Shown: positions 26,428-35,378, counted from the first letter of the stretch. The stretch: DNA of 64,000 bases from Paenibacillus glycanilyticus NBRC 16618 (GCF_004000805.1 NZ_BILY01000030.1:1-64000), one strand, 5' to 3'. Notes: generated by a model not told the origin, from the letters alone. Translations and numbers: made by a program.

Positions 26428-27190
26428 CGCGCTTGCTTTTGTCAAAGGAAGAATGTGGACCGAGCTGTATATCCTATTGCGAATCCAGGTTGCTATCGTG
26501 CGGGAGCAATGGATATGGATCTTTATTATGGCGACGATCTTTCCGCTTACGACGCTGTTGTTCATGAAGTTTATGTACGGAATCTCCTCCGGGGAGATCA
26601 TGGTGAATGTCATCGTCGGCAATATCGTATTCGCCATTATTATGATGGGCTTTAACGCGCTCGGGCAGGAGATCTCCTGGCAGAAGCATGCCGGGTACTT
26701 TACCTTCTACTCTTCTCTTCCGATCTCCAAAGCCGTCTTTGTCGTCACTCAGCTGGTGCGAGGATTGATGACGGCAATGCCTTCGGTTATCATCATGGCG
26801 TTTATCGGGCAGTTTGCTTATGGCATCAGGCTTCATTACGAGTGGGGGCTTATTCCGATCTTTCTTCTGGCCGTATTAAGCATGGTCGGCGTTGGGGCGG
26901 GAATCGGGTTCTGGTCTCCGGACCACCAGATGACGAATATGCTCGTGCAGGGGCTGATGATGTTTGTCGGGTTCCTGTCGCCGGTTATGATGGAAGCCAG
27001 CCAGCTGCCGCCGGTTCTGCGGTATATCGGGGTTATTTTTCCGACCACCTATTCCGCTTCCGCGCTCAGGGAGATGCTTACCAAAGGCTGGACGCATGAA
27101 GTAACCGTAGACATGTTCATCCTGATTGGTTTTATCGTTGTATCGTTTGCCTTTATTTCGAGAATGATCAACTGGCGTGCAGCCGATTAG
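26420..27190 (+). CDS. ABC-2 type exporter, permease
   Basis: About 256 residues with six hydrophobic segments, ending in FILIGFIVVSFAFISRMINW. The best start is TTG at 26420, overlapping the ATPase gene by 8 bp, with AAGGTGGG eight bases upstream. Frames reaching further upstream lie inside the ATPase gene and have no ribosome site. ABC-2 family features include the QEISWQKHAGYFTFYSSLPI and LPPVLRYIGVIFPTTYSASA segments. With the ATPase it would form a homodimeric exporter. Confidence 0.82.
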   Translation: MANALAFVKGRMWTELYILLRIQVAIVREQWIWIFIMATIFPLTTLLFMKFMYGISSGEIMVNVIVGNIVFAIIMMGFNALGQEISWQKHAGYFTFYSSLPISKAVFVVTQLVRGLMTAMPSVIIMAFIGQFAYGIRLHYEWGLIPIFLLAVLSMVGVGAGIGFWSPDHQMTNMLVQGLMMFVGFLSPVMMEASQLPPVLRYIGVIFPTTYSASALREMLTKGWTHEVTVDMFILIGFIVVSFAFISRMINWRAAD

Positions 27191-27206
27191 CTCCAAGGAT
27201 AGCATT

Positions 27207-27238
27207 AACCGCTGGCCACCAAGGCGGCGGTTTTTTTG
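27207..27238 (+). terminator. terminator after the TetR/ABC exporter operon
   Basis: AACCGC...GCGGTT hairpin followed by seven T. Confidence 0.85.
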
Positions 27239-27313
27239 TTATCCGGCTTTTGGCCTTGGCCTAACGGAATGATACAATAATTTACGGTAACGAAAGACTG
27301 GAGGATGCTCGAT

Positions 27314-27763
27314 ATGACAACGATTGAAATACGGGAAGCGGGACTACGGGATCTTCAGGATCTGGCTAGGCTGTTCGAGGTGCTGATGGAGGTTCCTTCT
27401 AATATAGAAGCGATGGGCAGACATCTGGCAAAAGTGACGGAGGATCCGCACTATTTTCTCGCGGTGGCTTGCGACGGCGATAAGGTGATTGGAACGGCAA
27501 TGGGGATCGAATGTTATGATCTTGTCGGGAGTTGCCATCCTTTCCTGGTCGTGGAAAATGTTGTGGTGAATCCCGATTACAGAGGACAAGGCGTCGGAAA
27601 AATGCTGATGAAGCGGCTCGAGCAATTCGCAGAGGAACGGGTGTGCAGCTACATCATTTTTGTATCCAGCGGTTACCGGGAAAAGGCTCATCAGTTCTAC
27701 CGCGCGCTGGGCTATTCCAGCGATAATCAAGGGTTTAAAAAACAGCTTAGGGAATTGGGGTAA
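27314..27763 (+). CDS. GNAT family N-acetyltransferase
   Basis: 149 residues. The acetyl-CoA loop is VVNPDYRGQGVGKMLMKRLE, preceded by the beta-strand FLVVENVV. GGAGG lies nine bases before the ATG at 27314; an ATG three codons earlier abuts that site and is not used. It is monocistronic between two terminators. The acceptor substrate cannot be told. Confidence 0.87.
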   Translation: MTTIEIREAGLRDLQDLARLFEVLMEVPSNIEAMGRHLAKVTEDPHYFLAVACDGDKVIGTAMGIECYDLVGSCHPFLVVENVVVNPDYRGQGVGKMLMKRLEQFAEERVCSYIIFVSSGYREKAHQFYRALGYSSDNQGFKKQLRELG

Positions 27764-27788
27764 CGGCAGCGGAAAAAGCAGTTTATCA

Positions 27789-27820
27789 AGGCTGGGTGCT
27801 TCGGCAGCCGGCTTTTTGTT
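27789..27820 (+). terminator. terminator after the acetyltransferase gene
   Basis: A hairpin with a TTCG tetraloop and one internal mismatch, followed by five T. Confidence 0.75.
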
Positions 27821-27943
27821 TATCCATTTTTAAATGGAAAAGGTATGGGATTTTACCAAATTCGGCATTCTAGATAAATCACGGATAACAGAACATTCCT
27901 ATAATGAGAAGATGGCTTAACTATAGTCAGGAGGTGTTGCCGG

Positions 27944-28948
27944 TTGCCGCTGTACCGCAAGCTGGCGCCAACGGTGCTCAAGGTCGCTGTCTTGGCCATC
28001 ATCGTCGTATTTATCGTTCGCAACATTCCGCTTAAGCTGGAGGATCTTACTTCCTTCCTGGTACATGCGAACGACCGGTTTTACTTGTCCTTGCTCTTAT
28101 TCTCGATCTTTCTGATGCTTCAAGCCGGTATTTGGGTGTTAATCGTCAATGCCTCCTTATCCGATACCGGCCGCTTAAGCGGCAGTTCGGGACTCTCGAT
28201 GTTAGGCGGTCTCCGTATTTTTATTGAAACCCAGTTCGGCAAGTATATTCCCGGAGGCTTCTGGAACGTTGCCGGACGGATTGTCATGGCGACCAAAGCC
28301 GGTGTACCGCTGGATGCCCAATTCGCCGCTATCGTGTACGAGAATATTCTGCTCGTTGCGGCGGCGCTGGTCTACGCCATGATGCTGATTGTCAGCCTGC
28401 ATATTGTCCCGGTCTGGGTGGGGCTTTTGCTGGTTATCGTGTTTGCTCTTATTTATCTGTTCTACAGCCCGCTGACAGTAACGGTCAAAACCTTGTTCAT
28501 CAAAGCTTCGAAGTGGAAATTCCTTCAGAAGATGATCGGAAAAATGACCAAGTCGTTTGGCGGCGCGCAGATGGCCGGCTCGGAGGTAAGTCTGACGCGG
28601 AATCAGTTTTTTGCTTATTTGGCATGCTTTCTGGCCAGCCACTTTGTCATGGGTATCGCTTTTTGGCTATTGACCAACAGCTTTGACAAAGGGAAGGTAG
28701 GTTTGTTTTACGCTGCGGGAACGTTTGCGACTTCCTGGCTTCTCGGGCTTGTAAGTCCGCTGCCCGGCGGGCTTGGCGTAAGGGAGGGCTTCCTGGTCTA
28801 TTTCCTCTCCATGAAGCTTGGGACGGAGACGGCGCTCCAGATTTCGGTTATTGCCCGGCTTTGGAACATTATGGCGGAGGTGCTGTTCTGGGCGGTTATT
28901 CGGGTTGTATGCTATCTGACGCGAGGGGAGAAGGTATATGAAACGTAG
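27944..28948 (+). CDS. UPF0104/lysylphosphatidylglycerol synthase-like transmembrane protein
   Basis: 334 residues with a TTG start and an AGGAGGTG site. It has about eight membrane helices. Motifs FGKYIPGGFWNVAGRIVMA and SPLPGGLGVREGFLVYF are diagnostic of the family related to the flippase half of MprF and to AglD. It lacks the soluble synthase domain, so it is probably a lipid translocase or accessory protein. It overlaps the glycosyltransferase gene by 11 bp, suggesting a joint role in a glycolipid or surface polymer (inferred). Confidence 0.82.
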   Translation: MPLYRKLAPTVLKVAVLAIIVVFIVRNIPLKLEDLTSFLVHANDRFYLSLLLFSIFLMLQAGIWVLIVNASLSDTGRLSGSSGLSMLGGLRIFIETQFGKYIPGGFWNVAGRIVMATKAGVPLDAQFAAIVYENILLVAAALVYAMMLIVSLHIVPVWVGLLLVIVFALIYLFYSPLTVTVKTLFIKASKWKFLQKMIGKMTKSFGGAQMAGSEVSLTRNQFFAYLACFLASHFVMGIAFWLLTNSFDKGKVGLFYAAGTFATSWLLGLVSPLPGGLGVREGFLVYFLSMKLGTETALQISVIARLWNIMAEVLFWAVIRVVCYLTRGEKVYET

Positions 28949-30137
28949 GAAGATCGTACTGGTCGCGGGGGTTTTTCCGCCTGGTGTCGGAGGTATGCAG
29001 AACTACTATTACAATCTGTCCAAACATACAAAGCATGAGATGACCGTTATCGCGCCGGAATATCCGGATTGTGCTTCCTTTGACGAAGATCAGCCGTACC
29101 GGACCATAAGAGGAGCGTTTATGCGTGGGGAGCGTGCCGATGTGTTCAGTTGGGGACGGCTGTTCCGGCAGGTCAAAAAAACGCTGCGCAGCGAAGAGCC
29201 GGATGTCACGGTGTACGGCTATGTGTTAATCGGCTTTATCGGTTTATTATTCCGCGTGTTTGGCCGGCGCCGCTATATCATCTCGGCTCACGGCATGGAT
29301 ATGCTGATGTTCCGTCGTTATTTCGGCCTTAATCAGGTGGTGAAGCTTATTCTGCGCAAGGCGGATGGCGTGATGGTGAATAGCGAGTTTACCCGCCGCC
29401 TGGTCGAGGAGTACGGAGTAGAGCCGGGCAGAATCGGAATTGTTCATCCCGGGGTTGAAAGCTTGTTCGAGCCAAAGGCGGTTAACGAGAAGTTAAGGCG
29501 GGAGCACGGGTTGGTAGGGAAATATGTGCTGCTGTCGGTAGGGCGGCTTGTTACCCGGAAAGGACATGACAAGGTGATCGAAGCGATGCCTGCGATTTTG
29601 CGCCATATTCCGGGTGCCGTTTACGTCATTGTAGGAGAAGGGCCGGAGCGGGACAGACTGGAGCAATTGGCCGGAACGGTTGGCGTGTTAAGCAAGGTTC
29701 GGTTCGTGGGGGGAGTAAGCGGCACGGAGCGGCTGAACGATTATTATAATCTGGCCAATCAATTCATTATGGTAAGCCGGCAGCTTGAAAAGGGTGACGC
29801 TGAAGGATTCGGCATCGTCTATCTGGAGGCGGCTTCCGCCCGCGTGCCGGTTATTGCCGGGCGCTCCGGCGGAGCTTCGGAAGCGGTGCTCGACGGGAAA
29901 ACGGGTCTTCTTGTGGAGCCGGAGTCCGTTATGGCCATTACGGATGCCGTCGTAAAGCTGGCAAGCGATACGCCGCTGCGCGAAAGACTGGTCAGCGAGG
30001 GCTATAAACGCGCCAAGCTGCAATTCCAGCATGATGCGCTTGCGGAGGTTTTTGATCAATATGCGGGACGCATCTGTTCCAGTCCGGTTGCCGCAAGCTA
30101 CAAGCGGGCAGGGAAAAGAGCGGCCCAGCGGATGTAG
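28938..30137 (+). CDS. glycosyltransferase family 4
   Basis: 399 residues with a GT-B fold. The N-terminal domain opens with VAGVFPPGVGGMQNYYYNLS. The C-terminal donor-binding domain has LLSVGRLVTRKGHDKVIEAM and the EX7E-type motif around EGFGIVYLEAASARVPVIAG. It has no signal peptide or membrane helix and probably works at the inner membrane face. It overlaps the UPF0104 gene. The C-terminal 20 residues are rich in Lys and Arg, which may help membrane binding. Confidence 0.9.
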   Translation: MKRRKIVLVAGVFPPGVGGMQNYYYNLSKHTKHEMTVIAPEYPDCASFDEDQPYRTIRGAFMRGERADVFSWGRLFRQVKKTLRSEEPDVTVYGYVLIGFIGLLFRVFGRRRYIISAHGMDMLMFRRYFGLNQVVKLILRKADGVMVNSEFTRRLVEEYGVEPGRIGIVHPGVESLFEPKAVNEKLRREHGLVGKYVLLSVGRLVTRKGHDKVIEAMPAILRHIPGAVYVIVGEGPERDRLEQLAGTVGVLSKVRFVGGVSGTERLNDYYNLANQFIMVSRQLEKGDAEGFGIVYLEAASARVPVIAGRSGGASEAVLDGKTGLLVEPESVMAITDAVVKLASDTPLRERLVSEGYKRAKLQFQHDALAEVFDQYAGRICSSPVAASYKRAGKRAAQRM

Positions 30138-30150
30138 TTCTTGCGAAGGG

Positions 30151-30198
30151 AAAAACGCTGTAAAGCTGGCGGTAGACCAGCTTTACAGCGTTTTTTCT
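30151..30198. terminator. bidirectional terminator
   Basis: AAAAACGCTGTAAAGCTGG pairs with CCAGCTTTACAGCGTTTTTT. With A-tract on one side and T-tract on the other, it serves both the glycosyltransferase operon and the convergent MFS gene. Confidence 0.92.
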
Positions 30199-30204
30199 TG
30201 TGCT

Positions 30205-31410
30205 TTACTTTTTTAAACGGTGGATCAGCCATACGGAAAAGCTGAGAAGTCCTACCATTCCGCCGGCGAACGAAACGCCGCTCCAGCCCCATTCATGCCA
30301 GGCAAAGCTGCCTACGGACGATCCAATCGCACCGCCAAGGAAGGTGGTGACCATTTGTACCGTATTCAGACGGCTGCGTGCCGGTGGCTCGAGAGCGTAG
30401 ATACGGGTCTGATTGGCAACCTGAGTGCCTTGCACGCCCAGATCGAGCAAAATAACGCCTGCGATAAGCGCCCATAACATGCCGCCGAGCAGCCCGAAGA
30501 ATAGATACGCGATGATATTAAGCGCGATTAACGCGCCAATCATCCACTTGGTCGGGATGCGATCGGCAAGTCTGCCAACGAAGGGAGCGCCTAATGCTCC
30601 GGCCGCTCCGATTAAGCCGAACAGGCCGGCGATCTGGCTGCTGTAATGATAAGGCTCGCCTTCAACGTAGAAGGATAATGCCGTCCAGAAAATACTGAAG
30701 GCGGCGAAGTTGGCAGCTCCAATCAATGCGGACTCCCGCAGTGTGGAGTACTTTTTCACGAGCCTTCCCATGGATAGCAGCAGCTCGGTATAACGCAGTT
30801 CGGCGGTTGCGCGGGCTACGGGAAGCTTGATGCGGAGCAGAAGCAGCAAAGCCAGCATGGCTGCAGCTGCTACGGCGTACATAAAGCGCCAGCCCCAGGT
30901 TCCGCCGATTAAGCCGGATACGGTGCGGGTAAGCAGGATGCCCAGCAGCAGGCCGCTTGTTACGGTGCCGACGGCTTTGCCTTGCTCGCCGGGAGCCGCG
31001 AGTGTCGCGGCAAGCGGGATGAGGATTTGCGGCACAACGGTTGTCAGGCCAACGGCAAAGCTTGCGATAAACATCCAGGCGAGATTTTGCGCGGTGGCTA
31101 CGCCAATCAGGGAAAGACAGACCAATGAGAGCAGAACGGTAATAAGTCCCTTGCGTTCCTTGATGTCGCCCAGCGGCACAAACAGGAACATGCCCAAGGC
31201 GTAGCCGATCTGGGTGCAGGTGGACACAAAACCAACTTCATCGGGAGCTACGCCAAAGGATCGACCGATATCCGCGAGGAGCGGCTGGTTATAATACAAA
31301 TTCGCGACGGTCATACCGGCGGTAAAAGCCATCAGAAGCAGCAGTCCCTTGGAAAGCGATGCTTTGTCCGCCGGTGCTGCCGGCGATTGAAGCGTATGAG
31401 TGGATGACAT
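30205..31410 (-). CDS. MFS transporter (drug exporter-like)
   Basis: 401 residues with twelve predicted membrane helices. The first helix ends in MTVANLYYNQPLLADIGRSF and motif A appears as FVPLGDIKERKG; both are typical of the YgaY/YnfM-like branch of the major facilitator superfamily. The start at 31410 has AAGGA nine bases upstream; the frame extends a further 56 codons but that part reads as non-protein-like sequence. The C-terminal half has GAPFVGRLADRIPTKWMIGA, the second copy of the motif. The substrate is unknown. Confidence 0.88.
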   Translation of the reverse strand: MSSTHTLQSPAAPADKASLSKGLLLLMAFTAGMTVANLYYNQPLLADIGRSFGVAPDEVGFVSTCTQIGYALGMFLFVPLGDIKERKGLITVLLSLVCLSLIGVATAQNLAWMFIASFAVGLTTVVPQILIPLAATLAAPGEQGKAVGTVTSGLLLGILLTRTVSGLIGGTWGWRFMYAVAAAAMLALLLLLRIKLPVARATAELRYTELLLSMGRLVKKYSTLRESALIGAANFAAFSIFWTALSFYVEGEPYHYSSQIAGLFGLIGAAGALGAPFVGRLADRIPTKWMIGALIALNIIAYLFFGLLGGMLWALIAGVILLDLGVQGTQVANQTRIYALEPPARSRLNTVQMVTTFLGGAIGSSVGSFAWHEWGWSGVSFAGGMVGLLSFSVWLIHRLKK

Positions 31411-31576
31411 AATGACGGTTCCTTTCGAGCATGAAGATTTGACTGTCTTAACAATCTTACTCGTAAATTTCTTAATGTAAAGCAGAAGATGGCTGCGCGG
31501 GTAGATTAAGTTTTTGTGGCATGATACTATTTGGGTATAAATGGTAATTGAGCGTGTTGGGGGAGGGGGAGTTGGC

Positions 31577-31846
31577 ATGATCTATTTAGGAAGCGTTATT
31601 CTGGGCTTTATCTTTATTTTGCTTATTTATCGGATATTCCGCTATAAATTAACGAAGTACAATCGCGAGAATGTTGGTCTAAGCATGATTGCGTGTTTGG
31701 AGCTTGTTGTATTTCGCAGGGAGTTTGTTGAGTACCGGGCAGCTTATATTCTTCTCGTTTCCGTTGCTTTACTCTTCGCGGCTGTGTTCTGTTATGGTTT
31801 ATTGGTTAAAAATAATGGGGTTAACGAGAGGCCGGGCCAGCGTTGA
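31577..31846 (+). CDS. small two-helix membrane protein of unknown function
   Basis: 89 residues. Two hydrophobic segments (IYLGSVILGFIFILLIYRIF, and AAYILLVSVALLFAAVFCYG) flank a basic loop. The ATG at 31577 follows an exceptionally purine-rich site, GGGAGGGGGAG. I do not recognise a family. It is immediately upstream of the large family A repeat array, which starts 15 bp after its stop codon. Confidence 0.6.
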   Translation: MIYLGSVILGFIFILLIYRIFRYKLTKYNRENVGLSMIACLELVVFRREFVEYRAAYILLVSVALLFAAVFCYGLLVKNNGVNERPGQR

Positions 31847-31861
31847 TGCTGCCTAGGGTAG

Positions 31862-32563
31862 CTTAACGATACGGCGTATCGTTAAGGCCGTGAAAAAGCA
31901 GCTCGTTAGCCGCCTTAACGATGCCGCGCATCGTTAAGGCGGGCCGTTTTGGGCGGATGTGGTCGAAAGTGTGAATCCACGCACTGCTTAACGATACGGC
32001 GTATCGTTAAGGCCGTGAAAAAGCAGCTAGTTAGCTGCCTTAACGATGCCGCGCATCGTTAAGACAGCCCGTATTGGGCGGATGTGGTCGAAAGTGTGCA
32101 TCCACGCATTGCTTAACGATACGGCGTATCGTTAAGGCCGTGAAAAATCAGCTTGTTAGCAGCCTTAACGATGCCGCGCATCGTTAAGGCAGCCCGTATT
32201 GGGCGGAAGTAGCCGAAAGTGTGCATCCACGCATTGCTTAACGATACGGCGTATCGTTAAGGCCGTGAAAAAGCAGCTAGTTAGCAGCCTTAACGATGCC
32301 GCACATCGTTAAGACTGCCCGCAATGGGCGGAAGTAGCCGAAACTGTGCATACGCACGCGGCTTAACGATGCGGCGCATCGTTAAGGTTATGAAAAAGCA
32401 GCTCGTTAGCCGCCTTAACGATGCCGCACATCGTTAAGGCAGCCCGTATTGGGCGGATATGGTCGAAAGTGTGCAGCCACGCACTGCTTAACGATACGGC
32501 GTATCGTTAAGGCCGTGAAAAAGCAGCTCGTTAGCAGCCTTAGCGATGTCGCGCATCGTTAAG
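31862..32563. repeat. 125-bp tandem array of paired 25-bp palindromes (family A, array 2)
   Basis: Six units at an exact 125-bp period. The first palindromes start at 31862, 31987, 32112, 32237, 32362 and 32487; the second of each pair starts 52 bp later. Arms are CTTAACGATAC (first) and CTTAACGATGC (second) with 3-bp centres. Within the array the arms change in a compensated way: unit 5 has GC where the others have AT at both mirror positions. Each unit also carries GCCCGTATTGGGC or a variant about 22 bp after the second palindrome. The array separates two convergent genes. Array 1 at the left edge has the same 52/125 geometry. Confidence 0.96.
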
Positions 32564-32646
32564 GATGCCCGTTTTGGGCGGACACTAGGTGCATATCGCC
32601 CAAAAGCGTGCGGATGCAGAGGCTGGGTAAATGAGAAAGCGAACAG

Positions 32647-32679
32647 AGGCAGTCCATACCAACGGTATGGACTGCCTTT
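32647..32679 (-). terminator. hairpin at the end of the PAS-GGDEF gene
   Basis: AGGCAGTCCATACC pairs perfectly with GGTATGGACTGCCT. The T-rich flank is weak, so termination strength is uncertain. Confidence 0.6.
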
Positions 32680-32683
32680 ATCA

Positions 32684-33655
32684 TTAATCGCGGTAATGCG
32701 TAACCCGGTTGCGCCCGTTGTTTTTCGAGAGATAGAGCGCTTGATCGGCCTGCTGGAGCAGGGAAAGCTCGGTGTCCGCGGCAGCAAAGGTTGCTGCGCC
32801 GATGCTGATGGTAATACGCAGATCGCCAAGCGGAGTCGTCTCCGTGGCCGCACGGTACCGCTCCGCGGCAGCGAGTGCCTGCTCCTGATCCAGTCCCGGC
32901 AGCAGAATGACAAACTCTTCTCCGCCGAACCGGGCGACGACCGCCTCAGCCGGCGACTGCTCCTGCAGCAGCTGGGCCAGCCGTGTAAGAACAAGGTCGC
33001 CGACAGGATGGCCATACGTATCGTTGATGCTTTTGAATCGGTCGATATCTGCGATGCAAAGCGAGAACGCGGCTTCCGTCTGCTCAGACAGCTCCGTATA
33101 TTTCTGCAGCTGCTCTTGGAAATACCGCCGGTTCTTTAATCCGGTTAACGGGTCTGTCGACGCCAGGGCTTCGAGCCGTTCATTGAGCTCCAGTAGCTCT
33201 TGCTGCTTTTTCTCGTATTGGGCATGCAGCAGCTCCAGCCTGTGATTCGCTTCATTCGTCTGCTGATACAAGACCTCCAGCTGCTGCTTGGTCTTCATGA
33301 TATCCTTCTCATGCTCAATCCGTTTCCGCATCTCAAGTGCCACGCAGTCGATCACGGCGTTGCCGTCCCGGTTCCTCTTGATGCCGTTCAGAAGAACGGG
33401 AAGATCCTTGCCGTCCTTCGTCCGAAACGAGAAATACATCTCGTCCACCTGGCCGTAAAGCTGAATGTAGGGGTAGAAATACGTATGGAAAAACATTTTA
33501 TTCGCCACCGACATCGTGGACTCGATATGCCGTTCCAGCAATTCCTCGCGGTCGTAACCCAGCATCGTTAACAGTGTCTGATTGACCGATTGAATTAGCC
33601 CCTTGTCGGTAATCGCGAAATAACCGCAGGGAGCTTCATTTAACAGGGTATCCAT
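32684..33655 (-). CDS. PAS-GGDEF protein, probable diguanylate cyclase
   Basis: 323 residues. A PAS domain (about 1-110, starting DTLLNEAPCGYFAITDKGLI), a coiled coil (about 112-165) and a GGDEF domain with intact GGEEF (244-248) and the upstream STDPLTGLKNRRYF motif. No RxxD inhibitory site precedes GGEEF (the residues there are SPAEAVV), so product inhibition is probably absent. No membrane helix. It lies directly downstream of an RsbQ-like hydrolase in the same orientation (18 bp apart). RsbQ/PAS is a known two-part sensing module; here its output would be cyclic di-GMP instead of a sigma-B phosphatase. Confidence 0.92.
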   Translation of the reverse strand: MDTLLNEAPCGYFAITDKGLIQSVNQTLLTMLGYDREELLERHIESTMSVANKMFFHTYFYPYIQLYGQVDEMYFSFRTKDGKDLPVLLNGIKRNRDGNAVIDCVALEMRKRIEHEKDIMKTKQQLEVLYQQTNEANHRLELLHAQYEKKQQELLELNERLEALASTDPLTGLKNRRYFQEQLQKYTELSEQTEAAFSLCIADIDRFKSINDTYGHPVGDLVLTRLAQLLQEQSPAEAVVARFGGEEFVILLPGLDQEQALAAAERYRAATETTPLGDLRITISIGAATFAAADTELSLLQQADQALYLSKNNGRNRVTHYRD

Positions 33656-33673
33656 TCAAATACTGCCTTTCTT

Positions 33674-34480
33674 TTAAGAGATAGCCAAATAATCCTTGAT
33701 ATACTGCGTTGTCTCCTCCGGATGACTGAGATGCGGATAATGGCCTGTTGCTTTCATATGCCTTAACGTGCTGTTCTTCAGCTGCGTATGCATGTACTCT
33801 CCGACCTCCGGAGGCGAGATGCTGTCATCCGTGCATTGCAAAATAAGCGTCGGGATTGAAGCGGATGCCAGCTCCGGCCGGCAATCGGACAAGAAGGTCA
33901 CTTCCGCGAACTGCCTGGCGATATGCGGATCTCTGGAGCAGAAGCTTTTCTCCAGCTCTGTCGACAGCTCCTGGCGCTCCTGATTCTGCATGACGATAGG
34001 GGCGAGGTAGCTTGCCCAGCCGATAAAATTCATCTGCATCATCTGCAGCAGCTCGTCAATCTCGCTGCGGTCAAAGCCTCCGTAATAGCTTGGGAGATCG
34101 TTGACGTACCGAGGGGAAGCGCCAAGCATAACAATCTGCCGAAAATATTTCTTTTCCCGGATCGAAGCAAGCATGCCAATCATACCGCTGACGGAGTGGC
34201 CAACGAATATGGCATCCTCCAAACGAAGCGTATCCATCACATCAAGCACATCTTCGGCATAGCCGTTTAAGCTGTTGTATTTGTCTGGGCTGTAATCGTT
34301 GATTTGGGATGCTCCGGAGCCGACGTAATCGAATAGAACAATCCGGTAGTCCTGTTCGAAAAGGGGGACCATATGCCGCCACATATTCTGGTCACAGCCA
34401 AAGCCGTGGGCGAATACGATAGCCTGTTTACCGTGGCCTAGCACTTTTACGTTATTGCGCGTGAGAATATCCATATTCAT
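33674..34480 (-). CDS. rsbQ: RsbQ-like alpha/beta hydrolase
   Basis: 268 residues, the same size as Bacillus subtilis RsbQ. The catalytic triad is in place: Ser96 in GHSVSGM, Asp219 in QCTDDS and His247 in ATGHYPHLS; the oxyanion segment is FAHGFGCDQNMWRHM. No signal peptide. RsbQ is thought to process or bind a small hydrophobic molecule needed by the PAS domain of its partner RsbP. Here the co-transcribed partner is a PAS-GGDEF protein, so energy or metabolite status would feed into cyclic di-GMP. The start has GAGAGGAG eight bases upstream. Confidence 0.87.
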   Translation of the reverse strand: MNMDILTRNNVKVLGHGKQAIVFAHGFGCDQNMWRHMVPLFEQDYRIVLFDYVGSGASQINDYSPDKYNSLNGYAEDVLDVMDTLRLEDAIFVGHSVSGMIGMLASIREKKYFRQIVMLGASPRYVNDLPSYYGGFDRSEIDELLQMMQMNFIGWASYLAPIVMQNQERQELSTELEKSFCSRDPHIARQFAEVTFLSDCRPELASASIPTLILQCTDDSISPPEVGEYMHTQLKNSTLRHMKATGHYPHLSHPEETTQYIKDYLAIS

Positions 34481-34577
34481 AGACGGTCTCCTCTCTTGAG
34501 AGAAGTGTAAAGCTATGAATATTATATCGGATTATTCTGGAATTGGGATGAACAATTGTAGATTTGTGTCGAATTTA

Positions 34578-35378
34578 CTAGAGGAAGGATGAGGAAGGTC
34601 TCGGGAGCTTCCGAAGCTGAATGGGAGTGTGCTGGCTGAAAGATTTAAATTCCTTCATGAAATGGGATTGGTCAAAATAACCGCCTTCCATCGCGACATC
34701 CGTCAAGGAGGATGCGCCTCTTACGATGCTGCCGAGCGAACGCTGGAAACGGATAATCCGATTGTACAGCTTGGGGGAGATGCCGAGGGACTGCTCGAAT
34801 TTCGTGCGGATATAACGTTCGGAGTAGCCGGTATCCTCTGCCAGCTCGCGGATCGTAACGCTGCCGTTTGATCGCTGCATGGAGGTCAGACAGTAATCAA
34901 TCATCCGGATGGAACGGACATCGCCGGACAGAATGGGCATACATAGCTTTTCAAAGCCTGTTATCCGCTCGGAGAAACCTTGAAGCTCCGCAATAATAGC
35001 GCCTGTATTTTTGTATTTAGATAAAGAATCCTCGAATGGGACCTGGATCTCGATGACTTCCTTCAACGGCAGATTAGGCAGCAGAAGGCTTAGCCTCGCG
35101 GACAGACGAACCCCGAAATAGGTCGTATCAGACTCGAAATAAAGCGCTTTTCCCTGCAGCACGGTGCCGCAAACCCTGGCGGAAGGCTTTCCGGGATGGC
35201 AGCAGAAGAGGAGGTCGACACAGCCGTCCGGCACGACATGGATCATCCGCCCGGACGCATCCGTCTTGAACTGATAATAGATAACGGGCTGGCCGCCATA
35301 ATGGATTTTTCGTTCGATATAACCCGTCGTTTCCCATTCAAAACCGTACTGGATGCCGCTAACGAGTTCCTCCATCAT
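34578..35378 (-). CDS. AraC family transcriptional regulator
   Basis: About 266 residues. The N-terminal half (IYYQFKTDASGRMIHVVPDG, CVDLLFC, YFGVRLSARL) matches the DUF6597-type sensor domain found on AraC proteins. The C-terminal 100 residues form the double helix-turn-helix (TIRELAEDTGYSERYIRTKF and GYFDQSHFMKEFKSFSQHTP). The ATG at 35378 follows GGGAGG; a TTG seven codons upstream is overlapped by that site. It sits between the RsbQ-like gene and, divergently, the amine oxidase gene. Regulation of the amine oxidase is possible but not shown. Confidence 0.87.
   Translation of the reverse strand: MMEELVSGIQYGFEWETTGYIERKIHYGGQPVIYYQFKTDASGRMIHVVPDGCVDLLFCCHPGKPSARVCGTVLQGKALYFESDTTYFGVRLSARLSLLLPNLPLKEVIEIQVPFEDSLSKYKNTGAIIAELQGFSERITGFEKLCMPILSGDVRSIRMIDYCLTSMQRSNGSVTIRELAEDTGYSERYIRTKFEQSLGISPKLYNRIIRFQRSLGSIVRGASSLTDVAMEGGYFDQSHFMKEFKSFSQHTPIQLRKLPRPSSSFL

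Noticed and set aside
31862..32563. Regular repeats as a CRISPR array
   Set aside because: Both the palindromes and the intervals between them are conserved in every unit, the steps alternate 52/73 bp, and no cas gene is present.
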